In this document: positions 7,896 to 15,482 of the stretch, in pieces | Layout: every line of letters begins with the position of its first letter | Position numbering within the stretch: position 1 is the stretch's first letter | Origin: Oscillospiraceae bacterium | Lineage (GTDB): Bacteria; Bacillota; Clostridia; Oscillospirales; Oscillospiraceae | Direction: 5' to 3' | Length of the DNA stretch: 64,000 bases | Assembly (NCBI GenBank): GCA_017501355.1 | Contig: JAFVXA010000037.1 | Span: forward strand, 1 to 64,000 | Notes under the pieces: model-generated | Databases searched by the model: none | Told to the model about the DNA's origin: nothing | Seen by the model: only the letters and a program-made list of their open reading frames with translations | Translations under genes and position numbers: made by a program

Positions 7896-8256
7896 ACTGC
7901 TGATGCATTTTCGTGCCCAGAAGAAGCTGCAGGGGGAGGTGTCCCTGTCCGAGTCCATTGATACGGATAAGGACGGCAACTCCCTGATGCTGATGGATAT
8001 TGTAGGTGTGGAGGACACCATGCTGGAGGATCTGCAGGAGAAGGAGGATTGCCTGAAGCTGCGCAAACTGGTAAAAACCTGCCTCACTGAACAGGAAGCC
8101 TACATCATTCGCGAGCGCTACGGGCTGGACGGCGCAGCGCCGAAGATCCAGCGGGATATCGCAAAAGCCTGCGGAATTTCCAGAAGCTATATCTCCCGTA
8201 TCGAGAAACGGGCACTGCAAAAATTGCAGCAGGCATTGGAGGGGAGCGCGGATTGA
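7891..8256 (+). CDS. sigK: 3' segment of interrupted sigK (sporulation sigma factor K, regions 2.4 to 4.2)
   Basis: The 121 residues from the junction match the C-terminal part of mother-cell sigma factor SigK (SpoIIIC half). NELLMHFRAQKK is followed by SLSESIDTDKDGN and, near the end, the region 4 helix-turn-helix KIQRDIAKACGISRSYISRIEKRALQKL. There is no start codon or ribosome binding site for this part; it can only be expressed after joining to the 5' half. The open frame extends upstream to 7828 only by chance, overlapping the recombinase gene. The intact reading frame suggests the two halves are still under selection, so the arrangement may be a developmental gene interruption rather than a dead gene. 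Confidence 0.9.
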   Translation, partial: NELLMHFRAQKKLQGEVSLSESIDTDKDGNSLMLMDIVGVEDTMLEDLQEKEDCLKLRKLVKTCLTEQEAYIIRERYGLDGAAPKIQRDIAKACGISRSYISRIEKRALQKLQQALEGSAD

Positions 8257-8345
8257 CCCACAAGGTCTTGTTGTTTTTGTGCGAATGTGACATAAAATGC
8301 TGTATGCACTGGTGATATTTATTCAAAATGCAGATGCATAGACAG

Positions 8346-8374
8346 TTGACTTTTTGCCAAAAGAATCCTACAAT
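8346..8374 (+). promoter_or_regulatory. Sigma-A type promoter for the small membrane peptide gene
   Basis: TTGACT, 17-base spacer, TACAAT, ending 60 bases before the start codon at 8435. The spacing is optimal and the -35 box matches five of six consensus positions. Confidence 0.7.
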
Positions 8375-8434
8375 AAGTTCAACATTTGATAACGCTTTAA
8401 TGCGACAAAGAATTGGGAGAAAGGAGTCTCTACC

Positions 8435-8698
8435 ATGATGATGCAGTATCGTAACAGTGCGTATAATAACACCGCATCTGCCACTTTCGCAGAGGCTTCT
8501 TCCGCATGCGCTTGCGCCGCTATGCCTTCCAATAACGCCATTATGCTGATTATGGGCGCCATTATGATGGCGTCCATTATTATTTTCAGCAGCATGATGA
8601 TTCGCAGCATGATCGCTCTGCTGGTACTGGGCTTGCTGGGCATTATTGTACTGCTGGGGATCAGTGAACAATCGAATCAGCCAAAGGGCTGGGCATAA
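8435..8698 (+). CDS. Small Ala/Met/Ile-rich membrane protein of unknown function
   Basis: 87 residues, not recognised. The first third is Ala/Ser-rich with two cysteines (SSACACAAM). The rest is two adjoining hydrophobic segments rich in Met and Ile (NNAIMLIMGAIMMASIIIF and MIALLVLGLLGIIVLLG), so an integral membrane protein is likely. GAAAGGAG lies 8 bases before ATG 8435. It has its own vegetative-type promoter and terminator, so it is a monocistronic unit between sigK and the liv operon and not obviously tied to either. Confidence 0.7.
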   Translation: MMMQYRNSAYNNTASATFAEASSACACAAMPSNNAIMLIMGAIMMASIIIFSSMMIRSMIALLVLGLLGIIVLLGISEQSNQPKGWA

Positions 8699-8717
8699 TC
8701 GTTTACCTTTGTTACAG

Positions 8718-8750
8718 TAAGCGGCTCCGCTCGATGGCGGGGTCGCTTTT
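8718..8750 (+). terminator. Terminator after the small membrane protein gene
   Basis: Hairpin AAGCGGCTCCGC / GGCGGGGTCGCTT with a CGAT loop, followed by TTGTATATTTTTT. Confidence 0.75.
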
Positions 8751-8800
8751 GTATATTTTTTCGGTTTACCGAAAACTCCACCTGTGGAGCGGGAGAACCC

Positions 8801-8833
8801 GATAACAGGGAACAAACTCGTTATCATTTTTAT
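8801..8833 (+). promoter_or_regulatory. Small leader hairpin before livJ
   Basis: GATAAC pairs with GTTATC across a 14-base loop and is followed by ATTTTTAT, immediately before the livJ ribosome binding site. The stem is short, so an attenuator role is only a possibility. Confidence 0.3.
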
Positions 8834-8850
8834 AGAAGGAGATTGTGAAA

Positions 8851-10038
8851 ATGAAAAAGAAGGTATTTGCACTCGTAATGGCTATGGTTATGGTAGTCGG
8901 CTGTCTCGCAGGCTGCGGTGGCGGCAATGACGATGGCGGCGCATCCGAAGGCGGCGAGTCCTCCGGCGCAGCTGTTGTGAAGATCGGTGGTATCGGTCCT
9001 CTGACCGGCGCTGCTGCTACTTACGGCATTGCAACCAAGAACGGCGCACAGATCGCTGTTGACGAGATCAACGCACTCGGCGGCGTTCAGTTCGAGCTGA
9101 ACTTCCAGGATGACGAAGCTGACGGCGAGAAGGGCGTCAATGCTTACAACAACCTGAAGGACTGGGGCATGCACGTCCTCTATGGCTGCACCACCACCGG
9201 TTCCTGCGTGGCTGTTTCCGGTGAGACCTATGCTGACCGTTACTTCCAGCTGACCCCCTCCGCTTCCTCCACCGACGTCACTGCCGGCAAGGACAACGTG
9301 TTCCAGGTTTGCTTCACTGACCCCAACCAGGGCGTGACCGCAGCTGACTTCGTTAAGGATCTGGGCAACGTCTCCAAGGTTGGCGTTCTGTACAACAACG
9401 GTGACGCTTACTCCGCAGGTATCGCAGTGGCATTCGTTGCTCACGCTAAGGAAATCGGTCTGGAAATCGTGGCAGAGACCACCTTCCCCGATGACTCCAA
9501 CACTGACTTCTCCGCACAGCTGAACGAATGCAAGGCAAACGGCGCTGAGATGGTCTTCATGCCCATCTACTACACCCCCGCATCCCTCGTTCTCGCACAG
9601 GCTAAGTCCATGGGTTATGCTCCCGTGTTCTTCGGCGGTGACGGTATGGACGGTATCCTCGGCATGGAAGGCTTCGATGCTACCCTCGCTGAAGGTCTGA
9701 TGCTGATGACCCCCTTCAACGCTTCCGCTACCGATGAGCGCACCCAGAAGTTCGTTGAGACCTACACCAACAAGTACGGCACCGAAACCCTGAACCAGTT
9801 CGCAGCTGACGGTTATGACTGCATCTATGCGATCTACGAGGCATGGCAGGCAGCCGGCTGCTCCACCGATATGTCCGCACAGGATATCTGCGAGGCTATG
9901 GTGGCTCAGTTCACTTCCTCCTCTTTCAGCGTTGACGGTCTGACCGGTTCCGGCATGACTTGGGGCACCAATGGTGAAGTTTCCAAGGCTCCCATGGTCG
10001 TGAGAGTTGAAAGCGGCGCATATGTTACTGTTGAATAA
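8851..10038 (+). CDS. livJ: Branched-chain amino acid type ABC transporter substrate-binding lipoprotein
   Basis: Periplasmic-binding-protein type I (Leu/Ile/Val-binding family) receptor, 395 residues, anchored outside the membrane. Residues 1-22 form a lipoprotein signal ending in the lipobox LAGC. A Gly/Ser/Asp-rich linker follows, then IGGIGPLTGAAATYG at the start of the ligand-binding domain. AGAAGGAG precedes ATG 8851, so the GTG at 8845 is not chosen. It is the first gene of the livJHMGF cluster and is separated from the permease genes by a stable hairpin, which probably raises its transcript level. The exact amino acid or small amide bound cannot be decided from sequence. Confidence 0.93.
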   Translation: MKKKVFALVMAMVMVVGCLAGCGGGNDDGGASEGGESSGAAVVKIGGIGPLTGAAATYGIATKNGAQIAVDEINALGGVQFELNFQDDEADGEKGVNAYNNLKDWGMHVLYGCTTTGSCVAVSGETYADRYFQLTPSASSTDVTAGKDNVFQVCFTDPNQGVTAADFVKDLGNVSKVGVLYNNGDAYSAGIAVAFVAHAKEIGLEIVAETTFPDDSNTDFSAQLNECKANGAEMVFMPIYYTPASLVLAQAKSMGYAPVFFGGDGMDGILGMEGFDATLAEGLMLMTPFNASATDERTQKFVETYTNKYGTETLNQFAADGYDCIYAIYEAWQAAGCSTDMSAQDICEAMVAQFTSSSFSVDGLTGSGMTWGTNGEVSKAPMVVRVESGAYVTVE

Positions 10039-10083
10039 TCAGTAAATACATATTATAATTAAAGTCTCTTGTACTCAGCGGAA

Positions 10084-10111
10084 GGGATGGCTGTCATTTG
10101 GCAGCCATCCC
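10084..10111 (+). other. Intercistronic hairpin between livJ and livH
   Basis: Perfect 10-bp stem GGGATGGCTG/CAGCCATCCC with an 8-base loop and no following T tract. It would not terminate efficiently. A 3' end stabiliser or partial terminator giving more receptor than permease is the usual explanation in such operons. Confidence 0.6.
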
Positions 10112-10217
10112 CGCCCTGTATGAGGGCGAGAAGGATCTGATTCGTTGGAGTCATACCCTTCTTGCTCTCAATTCAATTGTGATGTAAGAAAAAGAAAGAA
10201 AGCAGGTGTCATTTTCT

Positions 10218-11102
10218 ATGATATCGATCCTGACCAATCTCATCAACGGCATCAGCCTTGGCAGTGTGTACGCCATCATTGCACTGGGCTATACCATGGT
10301 GTACGGCATCGCCAAGATGCTGAACTTCGCCCATGGTGACGTCATCATGGTGGGCGGCTATATCTGTTTTGTCTCCATGATGAATCTGGGACTGGGTGCG
10401 ATTCCCGCCCTCATTCTCGCAGTTATCGTCTGTACGCTGCTGGGCATGACCATTGAGACTCTCGCCTACAAGCCTTTGCGGCAGGCACCCAAGCTGGCAG
10501 TGCTGATCACCGCCATCGGCGTCAGCTACTTCCTGCAGAATGCGGCACTGCTCATTTGGGGCAGTGATGCCAAGGTGTTCCCCGAAGTGATCGCTCTGCC
10601 CTCCTTCACCATTCTGAACGGTCAGATCACTGTCAGCGGCACTTCTGTCATCACGGTGCTGACCTGCATTGTCACTATGATCGCGCTGACCATCTTCACC
10701 AACAAGACCAAGATGGGTAAGGCAATGCGTGCAGTGAGTGAGGACAAGGGGGCGGCGCAGCTCATGGGTATCAACGTCAACCGTACCATCTCCATGACCT
10801 TCGCCATCGGTTCCGCTCTTGCGGCTGTGGCAGGTGTGCTGCTTTGCTCTACTTATAAGGTGCTGATGCCCACCACCGGCTCCATGCCCGGTATCAAGGC
10901 ATTTACCGCAGCCGTCTTTGGCGGTATCGGTTCCATCCCCGGTGCCATGGTGGGTGGTCTGCTGCTGGGTATTATCGAGATTTTCTGCAACGCCTACATT
11001 TCCACCGAGCTTTCCAACGCCATCGTCTTTGCGGTGCTGATCGTGGTGCTGCTGGTGAAGCCCACGGGTCTGCTGGGCAAAGTCATTCAGGAGAAGGTGT
11101 AA
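10218..11102 (+). CDS. livH: Branched-chain amino acid ABC transporter permease LivH
   Basis: Integral membrane permease, about eight hydrophobic segments, 294 residues from ATG 10218. It begins with the family signature LINGISLGSVYAIIALGYTMVYGI and has the conserved cytoplasmic loop (MRAVSEDKGAAQLMGI) that contacts the ATPase. A GTG at 10206 could add four residues. ATG 10218 matches the usual family start, though the best ribosome binding site (GCAGG) is then 11 bases away. It pairs with LivM downstream to form the translocation channel. Confidence 0.93.
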   Translation: MISILTNLINGISLGSVYAIIALGYTMVYGIAKMLNFAHGDVIMVGGYICFVSMMNLGLGAIPALILAVIVCTLLGMTIETLAYKPLRQAPKLAVLITAIGVSYFLQNAALLIWGSDAKVFPEVIALPSFTILNGQITVSGTSVITVLTCIVTMIALTIFTNKTKMGKAMRAVSEDKGAAQLMGINVNRTISMTFAIGSALAAVAGVLLCSTYKVLMPTTGSMPGIKAFTAAVFGGIGSIPGAMVGGLLLGIIEIFCNAYISTELSNAIVFAVLIVVLLVKPTGLLGKVIQEKV

Positions 11103-11105
11103 GCT

Positions 11106-12194
11106 ATGAGTGAGAAAATGAAGATCAAACTGAAGACCAAGTCTCTTGGTCATAATGTCGTGACCTACGGCATTGTCATCCTCTTCTACGTGGCGATGAC
11201 CTTTATGAAGTCTGCGGGGATGCTTTCCAACTCCATGCAGGGCTTCCTCGTTCCCATCTGCGCGTATGTTGTCATGGCAGTTTCGCTGAACCTGACCGTC
11301 GGTATCATGGGCGAGCTGAGCCTCGGTCATGCGGGCTTTATGAGCGTTGGCGCATACACCGGCGTTGTGATCGCCGCGCTGCTGCAAAACGGCGTGGAAA
11401 GCGGTCCTATCCGCCTTGCCATTTCCATGCTCATCGGCGGTATCATGGCAGGTCTTGTGAGCCTCATCGTCGTGGTGCCGGTTCTCCGTCTCCGCGGTGA
11501 CTATCTTGCTATCGTCACCCTCGCCTTCGGTGAGATCATCCGCAATATCATTCAGTGTCTCTATGTGGGCGTGGATGAAAATGGTGTCCATGTCAGTATG
11601 AGAAGCGAAGCAGCTCTGGCTCTCGAAGAGGGCGGCAGAGTTGTGGTGCGTGGTCCCATGGGCGCCGTCGGTATTCAGAAGCTGTCCAGTCTCACTGCAG
11701 GCTTCATCCTCATTATGATCACCCTGCTGGTGGTGCTGAACCTCGTCAACAGCCGCCATGGTCGTTCCATCATGGCGATGCGTGACAACCGCATCGCTGC
11801 GGAGTCCATCGGTATTTCTCCCGTTCGTTACAAGATCATGGCTTTCGTGACCTCTGCTGTCCTCGCCGGTATGGCAGGTGCGCTCTATGCCATGAACTTC
11901 TCCTCCATCCTCGCCAAGAAGTTCGACTTCAACGCCTCCATTCTGGTGCTGGTGTTCGTGGTGCTGGGCGGCATGGGCAATATCCGTGGCTCTATCATTG
12001 CAGCCGCCGCACTGACCATTTTGCCGGAGCTGCTGCGTGAATACGCCGACTATCGTATGCTGGTGTACGCAGTGGTGCTGATCCTGGTGATGCTCGTCAC
12101 CAACAATCCTAAGCTGAAGACCATGGTGGACGAACTCAAGGAAAAGTTCACCCTGTCCGGTAAAAAATCCAAGAAAGGAGATCTGCAGGGATGA
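11106..12194 (+). CDS. livM: Branched-chain amino acid ABC transporter permease LivM
   Basis: Second permease subunit, 362 residues, about nine membrane segments. Family features are the GELSLGHAGFMSVGAY segment, LRGDYLAIVTLAFGEIIRNI and the coupling loop MAMRDNRIAAESIGI. It starts three bases after livH and overlaps livG by ATGA, indicating a single translationally coupled transcript. Confidence 0.94.
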   Translation: MSEKMKIKLKTKSLGHNVVTYGIVILFYVAMTFMKSAGMLSNSMQGFLVPICAYVVMAVSLNLTVGIMGELSLGHAGFMSVGAYTGVVIAALLQNGVESGPIRLAISMLIGGIMAGLVSLIVVVPVLRLRGDYLAIVTLAFGEIIRNIIQCLYVGVDENGVHVSMRSEAALALEEGGRVVVRGPMGAVGIQKLSSLTAGFILIMITLLVVLNLVNSRHGRSIMAMRDNRIAAESIGISPVRYKIMAFVTSAVLAGMAGALYAMNFSSILAKKFDFNASILVLVFVVLGGMGNIRGSIIAAAALTILPELLREYADYRMLVYAVVLILVMLVTNNPKLKTMVDELKEKFTLSGKKSKKGDLQG

Positions 12195-13039
12195 ATATTA
12201 AGCCCAATCGTGTGAAGCTGGTGCCGGTTCCTTCCAACGCACTGGTGCCGGATCGTGATGTTGGCAAGATGCCCGTTCTCGACTGCCGTAACCTCGGTAT
12301 CACCTTCGGTGGTCTGAAGGCAGTGGAAAATTTTAACCTGACCATCGGTCCCACTGAGATCGCAGGTCTCATCGGTCCCAACGGCGCAGGCAAGACCACC
12401 GTCTTTAACCTGCTGACCAAGGTGTATCAGCCCACCACCGGTACGATTCTGCTGAATGGTCGCGACACCCACAGCATGAACACCGTGCAGGTCAACCGTG
12501 CGGGTATCGCCCGTACCTTCCAGAATATCCGTCTGTTCAATAACCTGTCCGTGGCAGATAACGTCAAGGCAGGTATGGAGCATACCCTGCATTACGGCAT
12601 GGCAAGCGGCATCCTGCGCCTGCCCTCCTACTGGAAAGAGGAGAGAGCCGCACACTCCCGCGCACTGGAGCTGTTGGAGCTGTTCGATATGCAGGACATG
12701 GCAAACGCACAGGCAGGCAGCCTGCCTTACGGTGCCCAGCGCCGTCTGGAGATCGTCCGTGCCCTCGCGACCGGTCCGTCTCTGCTGCTGCTGGATGAGC
12801 CTGCAGCCGGCATGAACCCCTCTGAGACTGCGGAGCTGATGGAGACCATCCGTAAGATCCGCGATACCTTCCACATCGCCATCATGCTGATTGAGCATGA
12901 CATGAACCTCGTCATGAACGTCTGCGAGGGTATCTGCGTGCTGAACTTCGGTCGTGTCATCGCCAAGGGCGGTCCCGAGGACATCCAGCATGACCCCGCC
13001 GTGATCGAGGCTTACCTTGGTAAGCAGAAGGAGGCGTAA
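12191..13039 (+). CDS. livG: Branched-chain amino acid ABC transporter ATP-binding protein LivG
   Basis: Cytoplasmic ATPase subunit, 282 residues. Walker A GPNGAGKTT, signature LPYGAQRRLEI in place of LSGGQ, Walker B LLLLDEPAAG, and the LivG-type tail ending EAYLG. An extra segment of about 25 residues (INVRVKLVPV-like, basic then Pro-rich) precedes the usual start around PVLDCRNL. The ribosome binding site AAAGGAG is positioned for the upstream ATG at 12191, so I keep the extension. The ATG overlaps the livM TGA. Confidence 0.94.
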   Translation: MNIKPNRVKLVPVPSNALVPDRDVGKMPVLDCRNLGITFGGLKAVENFNLTIGPTEIAGLIGPNGAGKTTVFNLLTKVYQPTTGTILLNGRDTHSMNTVQVNRAGIARTFQNIRLFNNLSVADNVKAGMEHTLHYGMASGILRLPSYWKEERAAHSRALELLELFDMQDMANAQAGSLPYGAQRRLEIVRALATGPSLLLLDEPAAGMNPSETAELMETIRKIRDTFHIAIMLIEHDMNLVMNVCEGICVLNFGRVIAKGGPEDIQHDPAVIEAYLGKQKEA

Positions 13040-13042
13040 GGA

Positions 13043-13753
13043 ATGTCTACGATTCTGAAAGTTGATGATATCAACGTTTATTATGGCAGCATCCATGCCA
13101 TCAAGGGTGTGTCCTTCTCCGTGGAGGAGGGTGAGATCGTGACTCTGATCGGTGCCAACGGCGCCGGCAAGTCCACCACGCTGAATACCATTTCCGGCTT
13201 GCTGCATAGCCGCACCGGCTCTGTGTCCTTCCTCGGCGAGAATATCCACAAGGTTCCTCCCCACAAGATGGTGGAGAAGGGTCTCGCCCTTGTGCCCGAG
13301 GGACGCCGTGTGTTCCTGCAGATGACTGTGCAGGAAAATCTGGAGATGGGCGCTTATACCCAGCCTAAGAGCGGCATTGCCGCCGACCTCGAAATGGTCT
13401 TTGAGCTCTTCCCTCGTCTGGAGGAGCGCCGCCGTCAGGTGGCAGGTACTCTCTCCGGTGGTGAGCAGCAGATGCTGGCAATGGGTCGCGCACTGATGAG
13501 CCACCCCAAGCTCCTCATGCTGGATGAGCCCTCCATGGGTCTCGCTCCCATTCTGGTGGAGCAGATCTTCGAGATCATCAAGAACCTCCATAAGGCAGGT
13601 TCCACCATCCTGCTGGTGGAGCAGAACGCACAGGCGGCGCTCTCCATCGCAGACCGCGGCTACGTGCTGGAAACCGGTAAGATCGTCACCACCGGCACCG
13701 GCGCTGAGCTGCTCTCCAGCCCTGCCATCAAGAAGGCTTACCTCGGCGGCTAA
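13043..13753 (+). CDS. livF: Branched-chain amino acid ABC transporter ATP-binding protein LivF
   Basis: Second ATPase subunit, 236 residues, which forms a heterodimer with LivG. Walker A GANGAGKST, ABC signature LSGGEQQML, Walker B LLMLDEPSMG and the LivF-type VPEGRRVF motif are all intact. It is the last gene of the operon, three bases after livG, and is followed by a strong terminator. Confidence 0.95.
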   Translation: MSTILKVDDINVYYGSIHAIKGVSFSVEEGEIVTLIGANGAGKSTTLNTISGLLHSRTGSVSFLGENIHKVPPHKMVEKGLALVPEGRRVFLQMTVQENLEMGAYTQPKSGIAADLEMVFELFPRLEERRRQVAGTLSGGEQQMLAMGRALMSHPKLLMLDEPSMGLAPILVEQIFEIIKNLHKAGSTILLVEQNAQAALSIADRGYVLETGKIVTTGTGAELLSSPAIKKAYLGG

Positions 13754-13765
13754 GAACAAACAGAA

Positions 13766-13808
13766 ACAGAGCCTGCGTCTCTTTCGAGATGCAGGCTCTG
13801 TGTTTTTT
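13766..13808 (+). terminator. Terminator of the liv operon
   Basis: ACAGAGCCTGC... pairs with GCAGGCTCTGT (further pairing GTCTC/GAGAT inside), followed by GTTTTTT. It also abuts the stop codon of the convergent fprA gene. Confidence 0.88.
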
Positions 13809-14964
13809 ATTCGTTGGGCTGGCAAAGCTCCTCCGCAAGCGTCATGAGCTGCCGGGTGCTCTCCTCATTCAAGGCGGAGTGAATGGTTACTTCGTTTTGG
13901 AGATAGTGAAGATCCCTGCACTTTTCCAGCTGCATCTTCATATGGCGGATGGCAACAGGCGCCCAGCTGCCGTTTCCGATGAAACCGACTGTCCGATTCG
14001 TGAAGCCGCGCTCCTCCAAATGGTGGAGGAAGCTGTGCATGGCGGGGAAGATGCTGCCGCAGTAGGTGGTAGTCGCAAGGACGAGCTTACTGAAGCGGAA
14101 GGCATCCGCGACTGCGGCAAACACATCGCAGCGGGCAAGGTCGTAGACGACCACGGTCTCCGTCTCGCTCAGCTTTTCCGCCAGCTGCAGCGCGGCCTTC
14201 TTCGTGTTTCCGTAGACCGAGGTATAGGCGATCATGATGCCCTCCTCTTCGGGGGCGAAGCTGGACCAGGTGTGATAGAGGGAAATATACTGCTTCGTAT
14301 CGTCGGAAAGAACAGGACCGTGAAGGGGACAGATCGTCTGTATGTCAAACCCTTCCAGTTTTTTGAGCACAGCCTGTACGGCTGCGCCGAATTTTCCCAC
14401 AATGCCGATATAATAGCGGCGTGCCTCCGTCACCCAGTCCTGTGCCTCCACGTCCAGCGCACCGAAGGTGCCGAAGGCATCTGCGGAGAAGAGCGCCTTT
14501 TCCGTACTGTCGTAGGTCATGATGACTTCGGGCCAGTGGACCATGGTTGCCGTCACAAAGTGGAGCTCATGGCTGCCGAGGAAAAGGGTGTCGCCGTCTG
14601 TCACGACGATCTTCCGCTCGCCAAAGTTCACGCCAAAAAAGTTCCGAAGCATGTCAAAGGCGCGGGCAGAGGCAACGATCTTCGTCTCGGGATAGGTTCT
14701 CATAAAATGCAGAATACTGCCGGAGTGATCCGGCTCCATGTGCTGCACAATGATATAATCGGGGCTGCGGTTTTCCAAAGCCTCAGCGATATGGTTCAGC
14801 CATTCCTCGGCGAATTCCGCGTCCACAGAATCCATGACAGCGATTTTTTCGTCAAGGATGACGTAAGAATTATAGGACATCCCGTTTGGCACGGGATACT
14901 GACCTTCAAACAGATCAAGTTGATGGTCGTTCACACCAACATAACGAATATGGTTCAGAGACAT
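13807..14964 (-). CDS. fprA: FprA-family A-type flavodiiron protein
   Basis: Cytoplasmic enzyme that reduces oxygen to water and/or nitric oxide to nitrous oxide, protecting strict anaerobes. The N-terminal metallo-beta-lactamase fold has the di-iron ligand motif HMEPDHSGSI. The C-terminal flavodoxin domain (from about residue 245) begins IAYTSVYGNTKKAA for FMN binding. At 385 residues it is the simple two-domain class without a rubredoxin domain, so a separate rubredoxin or flavin reductase must supply electrons. None is adjacent. GGAGGGATCAC precedes the start. Confidence 0.93.
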   Translation of the reverse strand: MSLNHIRYVGVNDHQLDLFEGQYPVPNGMSYNSYVILDEKIAVMDSVDAEFAEEWLNHIAEALENRSPDYIIVQHMEPDHSGSILHFMRTYPETKIVASARAFDMLRNFFGVNFGERKIVVTDGDTLFLGSHELHFVTATMVHWPEVIMTYDSTEKALFSADAFGTFGALDVEAQDWVTEARRYYIGIVGKFGAAVQAVLKKLEGFDIQTICPLHGPVLSDDTKQYISLYHTWSSFAPEEEGIMIAYTSVYGNTKKAALQLAEKLSETETVVVYDLARCDVFAAVADAFRFSKLVLATTTYCGSIFPAMHSFLHHLEERGFTNRTVGFIGNGSWAPVAIRHMKMQLEKCRDLHYLQNEVTIHSALNEESTRQLMTLAEELCQPNE

Positions 14965-15054
14965 GTGATCCCTCCTTTCTGAGGTATTCCCATTTTAGCA
15001 TGAAAATAAACAGAAAAAAGTGATTTATGCAACCATTCCGATGAACTGGTGCAG

Positions 15055-15104
15055 CAAAAAACGAGCTATTCCACATGGTTGAACAGCGATAAGGAACTAA
15101 TTCG
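15055..15104 (+). repeat. Inverted repeat flanking the toxin island, left copy
   Basis: About 45-50 bases containing ACGAGCT, ATGGTTGAACAG and GATAAGGAACTAATT. The reverse complement of 18534-18578 matches with about three substitutions and a 2-base gap. Here it is not attached to a gene. A terminator follows it on its inner side, as with the right copy. Confidence 0.75.
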
Positions 15105-15144
15105 CTTATCAACTGTTAGCTGACGGTGCTAGATGCACGCAGAC

Positions 15145-15187
15145 AACTCCCAACTGATTTCTAACAGAAGTCGGTTGGGAGTTTTTT
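15145..15187 (+). terminator. Orphan terminator inside the left inverted repeat
   Basis: AACTCCCAAC pairs with GTTGGGAGTT over a 19-base loop, followed by TTTT. No plus-strand gene precedes it (fprA reads away). It therefore marks either an unannotated short RNA from roughly 15000-15187 or a copied 3' UTR. The rest of 14965-15482 shows only small dyads (15391-15405, 15435-15452). Confidence 0.7.
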
Positions 15188-15482
15188 GTGTAAGCTACGA
15201 AAAACATACATTGAACACCTCGCTGTCTTAAAAACACGCCGAATAAGACAGCTTCCAATTAGATGCCATCAAGAAGGTGAACGGCAATCCAAAAGAATTG
15301 TTCGTTCGCCTTTCTTTTTGCGTTTTTGGAGAGAGAAATATGAACAAAGTGTAAACTTTTCATAATTTTTTGTGAATTCTCAAAAAGTGTTGCACGTTTT
15401 CGTGCACCAAAAGCCGTTTGGGAGCCTAAGGGTGAAGGGATATATTTCCCTAAATCCAATTCAATCCGAAAAGGAGGTACTC

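Noticed and set aside
10209..13825. Long minus-strand frames (516 and 591 codons) opposite livH, livM, livG and livF
   Set aside because: Their His/Gln/Asp-rich composition and exact overlap with well-identified genes mark them as antisense shadows.
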